From NCBI GenBank assembly GCA_024690445.1, contig JAILPD010000029.1:1-35802 (forward strand): a stretch of 35,802 nt of DNA. Direction: 5' to 3'. This document shows positions 24,524 through 32,393 of this stretch, one piece after another. The position numbers and the translations under genes were made by a program. Position 1 is the first letter of the stretch. Each line of letters begins with the position of its first letter. The stretch is from Acholeplasmatales bacterium. GTDB taxonomy: Bacteria > Bacillota_I > Bacilli_A > Acholeplasmatales > Anaeroplasmataceae. The notes below the pieces were generated by a model. The model was given only the letters and a program-made list of their open reading frames with translations, was not told the origin of the DNA and searched no databases.

Positions 24524-24994
24524 ATGTTTATGCCACATATTTCATGGGATGAATACTTTATGGGTGTTGCTGCTTTATCAGCAAAGCGTAGTAAAGACCC
24601 AAATACACAGGTTGGTGCCTGTATTGTAAATGAGGATAAAAGAATAGTTGGTATTGGCTATAATGGATTCCCTAGAGGATGTAATGATGATGTATTTCCT
24701 TGGGGAAAGGGCAATGCTGATCCACTTGATAATAAATATCCATATGTAGTTCACGCAGAAGCTAACTGCATTTTAAATACGACTGAAAAGCTTAAGGGTG
24801 CGACTTTATATGTTACATTATTTCCATGTAATGAATGTGCTAAGCTTATTATCCAATCTGGAATTAAGCATTTAGTATATATGCAGGATAAATATAGAAA
24901 TGAATCATCTAATGTTGCGTCTCGTAGAATGCTAGACGCTGCTGGTATTGAATATCGTCAGATGAAAGAAATTGAGGTATTAATTAAGTGCTAG
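24524..24994 (+). CDS. comEB: dCMP deaminase (ComEB family)
   Basis: About 156 residues. It converts dCMP to dUMP, the precursor for thymidylate. The zinc site is complete: HAEANCIL (His plus catalytic Glu) and FPCNECAKL (two Cys). RSKDPNTQVGACIV and GYNGFPRG are family substrate-binding blocks. The start is slightly uncertain: ATG 24524 (AAAGG 7 bases upstream) and ATG 24530 are both possible, differing by two residues. It heads an operon that continues with the Lon-like protease; the 3' end overlaps that gene by 7 bases. Confidence 0.93.
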   Translation: MFMPHISWDEYFMGVAALSAKRSKDPNTQVGACIVNEDKRIVGIGYNGFPRGCNDDVFPWGKGNADPLDNKYPYVVHAEANCILNTTEKLKGATLYVTLFPCNECAKLIIQSGIKHLVYMQDKYRNESSNVASRRMLDAAGIEYRQMKEIEVLIKC

Positions 24995-26097
24995 AATCTT
25001 TTAAATATTTCATTAAAAGATATAAGCTATTTATATTTATTGCTCTTGCAATTAATATTCCTTTAATTTTAATTTCAACAATTAGAACTAATTATGAAAT
25101 CATTTCTAAAGGTGATACTGTTGAATTTACATCAGTAGTAGATATTGAAAATGAATATAGTGAGGCTGGTTCCTTTTCAACTATTTATGTTATGGATATT
25201 GAAAGATCTACTCCATTAATGAATTTAATTGCTAAATATGATAATGAGATGGAAATTTCATCTATTGAAGAAACTGAAAGCATCCTAACAGATAGTGAAT
25301 CATATTTTGCAGGAAAACTAATGTATGCCTCAAGTATTAGTGAGGCTATCATTTCTGCATATAGCTTAGCTATGAGTGAAAATTCAAATATTAAATTAGA
25401 TTATAGCTTTGATGGATATTATATTACATATAAGAATAAAGAATCAGAATTTAATATTGGAGATAATATCTTATCCGTTAAAAGAGCATTAAAGGATGAA
25501 ATAGGTAATTATTTATATTCTAGTGATGGTAATCTAATTTATAGTGATGAATATAAAATTGGAAGTAGCGAATATTTAGAATATGTAAATGATCCTAAGA
25601 TTAATGATATTTGGTATATTCAGGAATCTAATAAAATAAATAGTGATTATACAGTTAATAAATTAGATTCGTATAAGACAGTAACTTTAAAAAAGGGGGA
25701 TTCATTTGGATTATATCCAATCTCTAAGATTAATTTAGAAAAAACATTTCCAAAGATTAAATTTAATACAAATAGTATTGGAGGACCATCAGGTGGTTTA
25801 CTCCAAACATTATCTATTTATAATAAGCTAACAGATTTTGATTATACTAGAGGCTTAAATATTGCTGGTACTGGTACTATTAAATCATCAACATATCAGG
25901 TTGGTGTTATTGGTGGTATCAAAGAAAAAATACCAACAGCGATAGATAATGATATTGATATATTCTTTTGTCCTAAGGGAAATTATAGTGAAGCATATGA
26001 AAAATATGTTAATATTAAAAATCATGATAAGATGAAATTAGTAGAAGTAGATACCTTAATGGATGCGATTAATTATCTTAAGGGGGTATCTTTATGA
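24988..26097 (+). CDS. YlbL-like membrane-anchored Lon-family protease
   Basis: 369 residues. One membrane segment (about 13-32), then an extracytoplasmic part and a C-terminal Lon-type proteolytic domain. The Ser-Lys pair is visible: Ser268 in SIGGPSGGLLQTLSIY and Lys312 in GVIGGIKEKI, 44 residues apart as in Lon. GLNIAGTGTI between them is also typical. No AAA domain is present. The central region around FNIGDNILSV could be the PDZ domain of YlbL, interrupted by extra acidic sequence. Translation starts at a GTG with GAGGT 9 bases upstream, inside comEB. In B. subtilis YlbL is a membrane protease of poorly defined role. The substrate here is unknown. Confidence 0.85.
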   Translation: MLESFKYFIKRYKLFIFIALAINIPLILISTIRTNYEIISKGDTVEFTSVVDIENEYSEAGSFSTIYVMDIERSTPLMNLIAKYDNEMEISSIEETESILTDSESYFAGKLMYASSISEAIISAYSLAMSENSNIKLDYSFDGYYITYKNKESEFNIGDNILSVKRALKDEIGNYLYSSDGNLIYSDEYKIGSSEYLEYVNDPKINDIWYIQESNKINSDYTVNKLDSYKTVTLKKGDSFGLYPISKINLEKTFPKIKFNTNSIGGPSGGLLQTLSIYNKLTDFDYTRGLNIAGTGTIKSSTYQVGVIGGIKEKIPTAIDNDIDIFFCPKGNYSEAYEKYVNIKNHDKMKLVEVDTLMDAINYLKGVSL

Positions 26098-26453
26098 GAC
26101 CAATAAGAAAATTAATTAGCATATTTAAGGAATTTGATGATATTAAAATAAGTCCATTAGATTATTTTTTAATACTTATTTCATCAATAATCTTTTCTTT
26201 AATAATTGTAAGTGGACCTATAGCAGTTTGTTTAAATATATTAATATTAGTAAGTAATCTTAGATTATTTATTTCATTTGTGCTAGCTTTAATTTTTTCT
26301 ATATTTACATATTTTGTTGTATATTTCCTTTTAAATAGCATTTCTAAGGGTAAAGTTGAAGGTATAAAGTCTGTTTCATTATTTTTTGGAATAATTTCAA
26401 TGATTTTTGGTATAATATTAGTAGTTATCTTAATTATGATAGGAGTATATTAA
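26094..26453 (+). CDS. Small membrane protein, unknown
   Basis: I do not recognise this 119-residue protein. It has a basic N-terminus (MRPIRKLI), then three hydrophobic segments at about 24-52, 55-80 and 92-118, with a KGKVEG loop between the last two. There are no polar catalytic motifs. It begins 4 bases inside the upstream Lon-like protease gene with its own AAGGGGGT site, and lspA follows after one base. It is therefore expressed with membrane-protein processing enzymes and could be an accessory of either neighbour, but nothing shows which. Confidence 0.78.
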   Translation: MRPIRKLISIFKEFDDIKISPLDYFLILISSIIFSLIIVSGPIAVCLNILILVSNLRLFISFVLALIFSIFTYFVVYFLLNSISKGKVEGIKSVSLFFGIISMIFGIILVVILIMIGVY

Positions 26454-26454
26454 A

Positions 26455-26997
26455 ATGATTATTACAGTTATATTGTTTTTTTGTTTAGTAATGGCTGATC
26501 AGGCATTAAAATTTGTAGTTGAAAGAATCGCTTTACAAGGTACTTTAGTTTTAATACCTAACGTCTTAGAACTAAAATTAACTCATAATCCAGGTATGGC
26601 TTGGGGTCAATTAGGTAATAATACAATAATTCTTGTTGTAATTAGTGCCATCGCAACTATTATTCTTTGTATTTTTGCTACTAAGAATGATTGGAAGAGA
26701 AATAAGGTAGGTGCTATTTCACTTACAATGGCATTAGCCGGATGTGTTGGTAATTTATTTGATAGAATGATAACTGTATTTGGATGGACTGAAGGCGTTG
26801 TTGATATGATTGTATTTAAGCCTTTTGACTGGTTATGTGAATTATTACATTTAGGAACAACTGTCTTTAATTTAGCAGATGTATTTTTAGTAATTGGTAT
26901 TATTGTTTTTGCGATAGATTTTTGTTTCTTTGCAGATAGAAAGAAGAAAAAGTATGAAGATAAAAATAGAAAAGAACTACGAGAATCAAAGAATTGA
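26455..26997 (+). CDS. lspA: Lipoprotein signal peptidase (signal peptidase II)
   Basis: 180 residues, with four membrane helices. It cleaves the signal peptide of diacylglyceryl-modified prolipoproteins. The catalytic aspartates are in GCVGNLFDRM and FNLADVFLVIGI. The first conserved box is HNPGMAWGQL (usually HNxGAAFG). Between VVDMIVF and FNLAD there is a longer insert (about 20 residues, KPFDWLCELLHLGTT) than I expect for the minimal family. The lysine-rich C-terminal tail (KKKKYEDKNRKELRESKN) overlaps the start of the next gene. AGGAG (26441-26445) serves the ATG. A likely substrate, a lipobox protein, is encoded at 27866. Confidence 0.94.
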   Translation: MIITVILFFCLVMADQALKFVVERIALQGTLVLIPNVLELKLTHNPGMAWGQLGNNTIILVVISAIATIILCIFATKNDWKRNKVGAISLTMALAGCVGNLFDRMITVFGWTEGVVDMIVFKPFDWLCELLHLGTTVFNLADVFLVIGIIVFAIDFCFFADRKKKKYEDKNRKELRESKN

Positions 26998-27844
26998 TAA
27001 GGTGCTAGCTGAAATAACTGGTAAGTCTAGAACTAATATTTTAAAGCTTATTGAAGATGGAAATATTAGGATTGATGAAAATCCAGTAAAAGCATCATAT
27101 AAAGTTCAAGAAAATGATTTAGTAGAACTAATTGAAGAAGAGCCTAAATCATTAGATTTAGAAGCTCAGGATTTAAATATTAATATTGTTTATGAGGATG
27201 AATATGTTGCTGTTATAAATAAGCCTAAGGGAATGGTTGTTCATCCAGGTGCTGGTAATTGGGATAATACATTAGTTAATGGATTATTATATGAATTATC
27301 TGATTTATCATCAATTAATGGTGTTGTAAGACCAGGTATTGTACATAGAATAGATAAGGACACTACAGGCTTATTAATGGTAGCTAAAAATGATTTAGCA
27401 GCGGAATCTTTAATGGAACAATTAAAGAATCATGAATGTAAAAGAACTTATCATGCATTAGTATATGGTGTTATTAACGAAAATAAGGGTAGAATAAATG
27501 CCCCTATTGGAAGAGATCCAGATGATAGAAAGAAAATGGCTGTTGTTAAAGATGGTAAAGCAGCTATAACTAATTTTACTGTACTAAAGAGATTTAAGGA
27601 TTTTACATATATTGAATGTAGACTTGAAACTGGTAGAACTCACCAAATTAGAGTTCATCTTGAATATATTGGTCATCCACTTGTTGGGGATAAGAGCTAT
27701 GGAAGAAGAAAGGTTATCGGTGATTTAGGTCAATTCTTGCATGCTAAAACAATCGGATTTAAGCATCCTAAGACTGGTGAATGGATGGAATTCGATTCTG
27801 AAATTCCAGAATATTTCCAAAAATTCATGGATGAATTAGAATAA
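26954..27844 (+). CDS. rluD: RluA/RluD-family 23S rRNA pseudouridine synthase
   Basis: 296 residues. An N-terminal S4 RNA-binding domain (about 8-65, with RIDKVLAEITGKSRTNILKL) is followed by the pseudouridine synthase domain. The catalytic aspartate is in HRIDKDTTGLLMVAK, and GRTHQIRVHLEYIGHPLVGD is the family's second signature. It isomerises uridines in 23S rRNA, most likely the helix 69 loop positions for the RluD type; the exact site is inference. The ATG at 26954 overlaps lspA by 44 bases and has only a weak purine-rich site. The lspA-rluD adjacency is common in Firmicutes. Confidence 0.93.
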   Translation: MKIKIEKNYENQRIDKVLAEITGKSRTNILKLIEDGNIRIDENPVKASYKVQENDLVELIEEEPKSLDLEAQDLNINIVYEDEYVAVINKPKGMVVHPGAGNWDNTLVNGLLYELSDLSSINGVVRPGIVHRIDKDTTGLLMVAKNDLAAESLMEQLKNHECKRTYHALVYGVINENKGRINAPIGRDPDDRKKMAVVKDGKAAITNFTVLKRFKDFTYIECRLETGRTHQIRVHLEYIGHPLVGDKSYGRRKVIGDLGQFLHAKTIGFKHPKTGEWMEFDSEIPEYFQKFMDELE

Positions 27845-27865
27845 AAATAATAAGGAGGGGATAAT

Positions 27866-29446
27866 ATGAAAAAGGGAATTTTTAAAAAGCTTTTCATTTT
27901 CACTATGCCCTTCCTTTTTGTTTTTGGTTTAGCCTCATGTTCTAGTGAGGAAGAAAAGCCTTCTGAAGTTAAAGAAGAAATAAAAGAATATATAGTTTCT
28001 TTTGATACTGATGGTGATATCAAATCATCAACTGTATTAGAAAATGGATTAGTAGAAGAGCCTTTAGCTCCAACAAAAAATAAATATACTTTTTTAGGTT
28101 GGTATTTAGGTGATACTAAATTTGATTTTAATACTAAAATTACATCTGATATTACCTTACATGCTAAATGGAGAAGTAATTCGGCTATAACATTAAATAG
28201 ATTAGGAAGTAGTGAAACTTATGATGTTGAAACAGAATTTAAGGCTTCATATTTTATAAATCCATCTAATGTATTTAGTAAAGATTTAGCTAGATTTGCT
28301 TTTAATTTAGCTGCAATTAATTATGGAGATGAAAGAGTATCTAAATTCTTTAACGCCTTAGATTTTGATAATATCTTTATGATTAAAGAAAATGATTCAG
28401 CATATGATGGTGTTTCATATTCATTTGCTCATAAAAAAATAGATGATACTGACTATATCGCAGTAAGTATTAGAGGTATGAGATATTATGAGGAATGGGC
28501 TGGAAATTTTGATATTGGTGGAAGTGGAAATCATAAAGATTTTGAAAAATGTGCTAATATCGTATATAGCTCATTAAAGGATTATTATAATAGATATAAT
28601 TATTCATCAAATGCCAAAGTAATTATGTCTGGCTATTCTAGAAGTGCTGCTATTTCAAATGTATTAGCTGATAAGATTATGAAGGATACAACTAAATTAG
28701 TTGAAAATGATAATTTATATGTATATACATATGAGGCACCTAATTGCTTAGATATTAATAATGTTATTGCCTATCCAAATGTGTTTAATTTTATTAATAG
28801 TGGTGATATGGTAGTCAATTTACCACCTACATTATTTGGTTTTGGAAGATGTGGAATAGATATTGATATTTATAATCCAAATATGTCATCTATTGTAAAA
28901 GAATTTGATGATTCTTATATAATTCCAGAATTTAAAAAATTAATTGGAAATGATGTTTCAAATGATCAAGAACTTCCAATTAAATTTATTGAAAATCTTA
29001 CTGATTATAATGCAAATCCAAATTCAGAAACTTATCAAGAAGATTTGACATATGAAATAGACACAAGAGAGAAGTATTTCAATAATTTATCACCTACAAT
29101 TCAATATTTATTTAATTTCGCATTTGATACTAAAACAGAAACATTAGATAAGATGATTGCTGGAATCATAAATATATTTAAGACAGATACTACAAGAGGT
29201 ATTTCCTTATTTACAAATGGAGATAATCTTCATGATTTTGTAGCATCATATTTGAATAGAGACAATATAAGATATGATGATCAAAAGCTTTATGATGCCT
29301 CTAATAAGATAGTAGGTACATTATCAAGAAATGCATCAATAATGTTATTTGCCTATGCAAATTCATCTAATTTAACTAGAATGGGTTTGATGCATTCTCC
29401 ACTAGTTGCCTATATTTTGATGAGTTATTATCTAAATAATAATTAA
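27866..29446 (+). CDS. Lipoprotein with InlB-type repeat and lipase/esterase-like alpha/beta hydrolase domain
   Basis: 526 residues, anchored outside the cell. The lipobox LASC with Cys25 follows a basic and hydrophobic signal. Residues about 41-102 form one Listeria-Bacteroides (InlB B-type) repeat: VSFDTDG, FLGWYLGDTKFDF, ITLHAKW. The rest resembles class 3-like lipases: VSIRGMRYYEEWAGNF, then a nucleophile elbow GYSRSAA (256-262, Ser258), an Asp at 314 in NSGDMVVNLPP, and a candidate His510 near the end (GLMHSPL). The elbow has Ser where GxSxG normally has the last Gly. The substrate is unknown. AAGGAGGGG gives strong translation. It follows rluD with no clear promoter of its own and ends at a terminator. 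Confidence 0.82.
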   Translation: MKKGIFKKLFIFTMPFLFVFGLASCSSEEEKPSEVKEEIKEYIVSFDTDGDIKSSTVLENGLVEEPLAPTKNKYTFLGWYLGDTKFDFNTKITSDITLHAKWRSNSAITLNRLGSSETYDVETEFKASYFINPSNVFSKDLARFAFNLAAINYGDERVSKFFNALDFDNIFMIKENDSAYDGVSYSFAHKKIDDTDYIAVSIRGMRYYEEWAGNFDIGGSGNHKDFEKCANIVYSSLKDYYNRYNYSSNAKVIMSGYSRSAAISNVLADKIMKDTTKLVENDNLYVYTYEAPNCLDINNVIAYPNVFNFINSGDMVVNLPPTLFGFGRCGIDIDIYNPNMSSIVKEFDDSYIIPEFKKLIGNDVSNDQELPIKFIENLTDYNANPNSETYQEDLTYEIDTREKYFNNLSPTIQYLFNFAFDTKTETLDKMIAGIINIFKTDTTRGISLFTNGDNLHDFVASYLNRDNIRYDDQKLYDASNKIVGTLSRNASIMLFAYANSSNLTRMGLMHSPLVAYILMSYYLNNN

Positions 29447-29450
29447 ACAT

Positions 29451-29474
29451 GGTACACAATCGTGTACCTTTTTT
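29451..29474 (+). terminator. Terminator after the lipoprotein gene
   Basis: GGTACAC (29451-29457) pairs with GTGTACC (29462-29468), loop AATC, followed by six T residues (29469-29474). Confidence 0.87.
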
Positions 29475-29502
29475 GATATTTTTTAAAAAAATATGATAAA
29501 AT
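29473..29502 (+). promoter_or_regulatory. Promoter of the sigma/anti-sigma operon
   Basis: TTGATA (29473-29478), 18 bases, TAAAAT (29497-29502) preceded by TGA (extended -10). It is a housekeeping-type promoter, not an ECF-type AAC/CGT one, so no autoregulation is evident. The -35 starts in the terminator T-tract. Confidence 0.6.
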
Positions 29503-29557
29503 TTTACTTAGATTGCCAATAAAATTATTTTTTTATTTGTTTAAAGGATGTGAGAAG

Positions 29558-30085
29558 ATGAGCTTAGATGAGATTATAGAAGAGCTTAAAGTATGTAATT
29601 ACACTCATTTTGATCAATTTTATAATGAAACTAAGAAAACTGTTTTCTTCTCAATCGCATCCATTGTAAAGGATGATTCGATAATAGATGATTTAATGCA
29701 GGATACTTATGTTAAGTTTTTAGAAAATATTGGTAAATATCAAAGTAAAACAAACATAAAAGCATTTATTTCAACTATTGCACATAATATCGCAATCAAT
29801 CATTATAATAAGGAAAAGAAACTAGTTCATGATGAGGAATTATTTAATTATATTCCAGATGAGAAGAAGGAATCTAAATCCTATGGTGAAATTAGAGTAA
29901 TGGAATTATTAAATGATTTAGATGATACCGCAAGAGAAATAGTTGTCCAGCATGTAATTAATGAGCTTAAATTTAAAGAAATTGCCAAGATAGTCGATAA
30001 ACCACTTGGAACTGTCCTTTGGATTTATAATAAGGCAATGAAAGATTTAAAAAGAAAGGTGGAGAGTGAAAATGAAGAACGTTAA
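29558..30085 (+). CDS. ECF-type RNA polymerase sigma factor
   Basis: 175 residues. Region 2 (about 17-85) contains DDLMQDTYVKFLENI and the helix KTNIKAFISTIAHNIAINHY, the -10-binding part. Region 4 (about 112-168) contains LDDTAREIVVQHVINELKFK and the helix-turn-helix EIAKIVDKPLGTVLWIYNKA. Regions 1 and 3 are missing, as in ECF sigma factors. The ATG at 29558 follows GGATGTGAG; the in-frame extension to 29513 has no ribosome site. It overlaps the next gene by 14 bases, the usual layout of a sigma factor with its controller. The target promoters are not known and no matching ECF promoter is visible nearby. Confidence 0.92.
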   Translation: MSLDEIIEELKVCNYTHFDQFYNETKKTVFFSIASIVKDDSIIDDLMQDTYVKFLENIGKYQSKTNIKAFISTIAHNIAINHYNKEKKLVHDEELFNYIPDEKKESKSYGEIRVMELLNDLDDTAREIVVQHVINELKFKEIAKIVDKPLGTVLWIYNKAMKDLKRKVESENEER

Positions 30086-31163
30086 GTCAATGATTAAAAA
30101 GCTTTCTAATGAGCAAGAAATTCATGACATTCAGGATAATATCCTAAAAAGCGTTGACATGAATAAGGTTAGACCTCAGGTTTATACAAAGCCTTCTCAT
30201 GTAAAAAGATTTGTTTTAATTACTAATATATTCTCCGCTTTAGCAGCCGCTATGATTGTAATACTTATAGTATTATCAGTTAATGGCTTAAATAAACCAG
30301 TAGAAGATAATCCATCTAATGAACCAAATTCTGATGTTGTTGATGATACAAAATTTGAAGATGATTTAGTAGTATTTACTCAATATTTAGAGAAGATGCG
30401 TAAGCAAGAAGCTTATAATATCATAAATATTGTTCCATCAATCAGTAATTTCAGTTTTGATGAAGTAGAATTAAGTGCTGACCCAAATAATAAAATGACA
30501 GTTTCTGAAGAAGAAGCTTTAGTAAATGATTTACATTCTCAAATCTATAATATTGAAGAAATGTTAAATTTGACAACAATTGATTGTGTAGCTTCTGATA
30601 ATTCTTATCATGATGTAAATGGTAATGAATTTAGTGATTATGAAAAAATGATCTCAGTTACTGGTCCACTTTCAAAGTATCATTTATATTATTCTGAAAT
30701 TAACTTAACAGAACAAAATGTTGGTAAGACTAATTTCAAGTCAGATTCTGTAATTCAAGGTAAGATTGATACAGCATCAAATACATATAGCTTTGTTGGA
30801 AATAGAGTATATAAGAATTCTAAAACAACATATTTAACAACTGTTGAATTAGATGATTTCAATATTAAGGTAAATGAAGTATTTGGAACTGATGAAAATG
30901 AATTTACTTATACATTCTATAAGAATGGCGAAGCTATAAAGAATATCTATATCAAGCAAATGTTTGATAAGGAAGGTAATGTTAGAGCTTTAAGATTCTC
31001 TAATGGTTATACAACAATCAATATAGAAAAGAAGAATGTTGAAGATAATTCTCCAATAGTATTTAAGGTTGATTCTAGATATGGTGATTTATTAACTATT
31101 AATAAGAATGAATCTAACTATGAATACACATTTAAGAATTCAACTAATGTATATACAAGATAG
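30072..31163 (+). CDS. Single-pass membrane protein, probable anti-sigma factor
   Basis: 363 residues. A short charged cytoplasmic N-terminus (about 1-46, including EQEIHDIQDNILKSVDM), one membrane helix (about 47-70), then a long polar domain of about 290 residues that should face outside. That is the architecture of an anti-sigma factor that holds the sigma factor with its inner segment and senses outside conditions. The inner segment lacks the HxxxCxxC zinc motif of ZAS-type anti-sigmas. The outer part is Asn/Asp/Glu-rich with a predicted beta character, and I recognise no domain in it. AGGTGGAG 7 bases upstream sets the ATG at 30072, inside the sigma gene. The role is inferred from layout. 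Confidence 0.8.
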   Translation: MKNVKSMIKKLSNEQEIHDIQDNILKSVDMNKVRPQVYTKPSHVKRFVLITNIFSALAAAMIVILIVLSVNGLNKPVEDNPSNEPNSDVVDDTKFEDDLVVFTQYLEKMRKQEAYNIINIVPSISNFSFDEVELSADPNNKMTVSEEEALVNDLHSQIYNIEEMLNLTTIDCVASDNSYHDVNGNEFSDYEKMISVTGPLSKYHLYYSEINLTEQNVGKTNFKSDSVIQGKIDTASNTYSFVGNRVYKNSKTTYLTTVELDDFNIKVNEVFGTDENEFTYTFYKNGEAIKNIYIKQMFDKEGNVRALRFSNGYTTINIEKKNVEDNSPIVFKVDSRYGDLLTINKNESNYEYTFKNSTNVYTR

Positions 31164-31190
31164 AAGTGATTTTTCACTTCTTTCTTTTTA
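31163..31190 (+). terminator. Terminator of the sigma/anti-sigma operon
   Basis: GAAGTGA (31163-31169) pairs with TCACTTC (31174-31180), loop TTTT, tail TTTCTTTTTA. The first base belongs to the stop codon. Confidence 0.85.
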
Positions 31191-31193
31191 TAT

Positions 31194-31222
31194 TTGAAAA
31201 AAAATATTATTAGTGTTATATT
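31194..31222 (+). promoter_or_regulatory. Promoter of the queuosine precursor operon
   Basis: TTGAAA (31194-31199), 17 bases, TATATT (31217-31222). The predicted transcript starts about 31229, just before the riboswitch aptamer. Confidence 0.72.
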
Positions 31223-31240
31223 ATTATAGTAATTTTAATA

Positions 31241-31283
31241 AGACAGTTCATTTGTACCATCCTGTCTATAAATAAAACTAGGG
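31241..31283 (+). promoter_or_regulatory. preQ1 riboswitch aptamer (class I-like)
   Basis: AGACAG (31241-31246) pairs with CTGTCT (31262-31267), closing a 15-base loop that starts TTC and contains TACC. It is followed by an A-rich tail ending AAACTAGGG (31268-31283). The order stem, TTC-type loop, then ATAAA...AAACTA matches the class I preQ1 aptamer of B. subtilis (P1, loop, A-rich L3, 3' pseudoknot strand). It lies in the leader of an operon encoding the whole preQ1 pathway and is followed by a terminator. The loop is about three bases longer than in B. subtilis, and the pseudoknot pairing is not clear by eye. Confidence 0.72.
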
Positions 31284-31302
31284 CTTTAATAGTGTTTTCA
31301 AT

Positions 31303-31333
31303 GATGGGATTAGTTTGTAATCTCATCTTTTTT
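31303..31333 (+). terminator. Riboswitch-controlled terminator upstream of queD
   Basis: GATGGGATTA (31303-31312) pairs with TAATCTCATC (31318-31327, one G-T pair) around GTTTG, followed by six T residues. TAGTTT (31311-31316) in this hairpin is complementary to AAACTA (31275-31280) in the aptamer tail, giving a possible antiterminator when no ligand is bound. Confidence 0.8.
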
Positions 31334-31352
31334 ATTTAAAGGAGAAATTTTT

Positions 31353-31751
31353 ATGTTTATTTTATCTTGTGAATCTTCATTTGACGCTGCACATTTCTTA
31401 ACTAATTATGATGGAAAATGTGCCAATATTCATGGACACCGTTGGAGAGTTGTCCTTGAAATTGAAGGAGAGGCAACAAATGGTATGGTTGTTGATTTTA
31501 ATTTAATAAAGAAGGATTTAAAAGAGCTTTGCGATTTTTTTGATCATAGCTTTATTGTTGAAAAGAATTCACTAGATGATGATTTATTTAATCTATTAAA
31601 TAAGCAATTTTTAATAAGAGTTGTTGATTTTAGAACTACAGCTGAAAATTTCTCTAAATATTTCTTCGATGAATTAAGTAAGAAATATCATGTATATTCT
31701 GTATCAGTATATGAAACACCAAATAATTGTGCGAGGTATGTATGCAAGTAA
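31353..31751 (+). CDS. queD: 6-carboxy-5,6,7,8-tetrahydropterin synthase
   Basis: 132 residues of the PTPS fold. Zinc ligands His14 (SFDAAHFL) and His27/His29 (NIHGHRW), and the catalytic Cys23 (GKCANIHGH), mark it as QueD. MVVDFNLIKKDLK and FFDHSFIV follow, and the C-terminal glutamate motif is VYETPNNCARY. It converts dihydroneopterin triphosphate to 6-carboxytetrahydropterin, the second step towards preQ1. AAAGGAG (31338-31344) lies just beyond the riboswitch terminator, so this is the first gene under riboswitch control. It overlaps queE by 10 bases. Confidence 0.95.
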   Translation: MFILSCESSFDAAHFLTNYDGKCANIHGHRWRVVLEIEGEATNGMVVDFNLIKKDLKELCDFFDHSFIVEKNSLDDDLFNLLNKQFLIRVVDFRTTAENFSKYFFDELSKKYHVYSVSVYETPNNCARYVCK

Positions 31752-32392
31752 TAGAAAAATTTGTATCAATTAATGGTGAGGGCTTAAAGCAAGGAGAATT
31801 AGCTTTATTCATTCGATTTGCTAATTGTAATTTAAGATGTTCATATTGTGATACTAAATATTCATTTGAAAATCCTGTATTTACAAATGAATCAGTAGAT
31901 GAAATAGTTGAATTTGCAAAGACTAAGAATGTAAAGAATATTACCTTAACAGGTGGTGAACCATTAATTCAGGATGATATTAAAGAATTGATAATAAAAT
32001 TATCAAATAATAATTTTAATATTGAAATTGAAACTAATGGTTCAGTTTCAATTAAGGAATTTTTAAATATTCCTAATGTATCTTTTACATTAGATTATAA
32101 ATTGCCAACTTCATTAATGGAAAAGAAGATGAATTTTGATAATTATAATTACATCACAAAGAAGGATTCAGTTAAATTTGTTTGTGGTGATAAGGATGAT
32201 TTAAATAAAGCTTATGAAATCATAAAGAAGTATGGATTAATTGAAAAGACAAATTGTTTATTTAGTCCAATATTTAATGTGATTGATTTAAAAGAAATGG
32301 TAGAATTTTTAATTTCAAATAATTTGAATGGAGTAAGATTATGTCTTCAAATCCATAAAATTATTTGGGATCCAAATGAAAGGGGTGTCTAG
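31742..32392 (+). CDS. queE: 7-carboxy-7-deazaguanine synthase (radical SAM)
   Basis: 216 residues from the ATG at 31742. The N-terminus shows the FVSINGEGLKQGELALFIRF block and the cluster motif CNLRCSYC (CxxxCxxC), then LTGGEPLIQ for S-adenosylmethionine binding and ETNGS. It contracts the pterin ring of QueD's product to CDG, the third step of preQ1 synthesis. GAGGT (31733-31737) is only 4 bases from the ATG, and the gene overlaps queD by 10 bases, so translation is likely coupled. One base separates it from folE. Confidence 0.94.
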   Translation: MQVIEKFVSINGEGLKQGELALFIRFANCNLRCSYCDTKYSFENPVFTNESVDEIVEFAKTKNVKNITLTGGEPLIQDDIKELIIKLSNNNFNIEIETNGSVSIKEFLNIPNVSFTLDYKLPTSLMEKKMNFDNYNYITKKDSVKFVCGDKDDLNKAYEIIKKYGLIEKTNCLFSPIFNVIDLKEMVEFLISNNLNGVRLCLQIHKIIWDPNERGV

Positions 32393-32393
32393 C

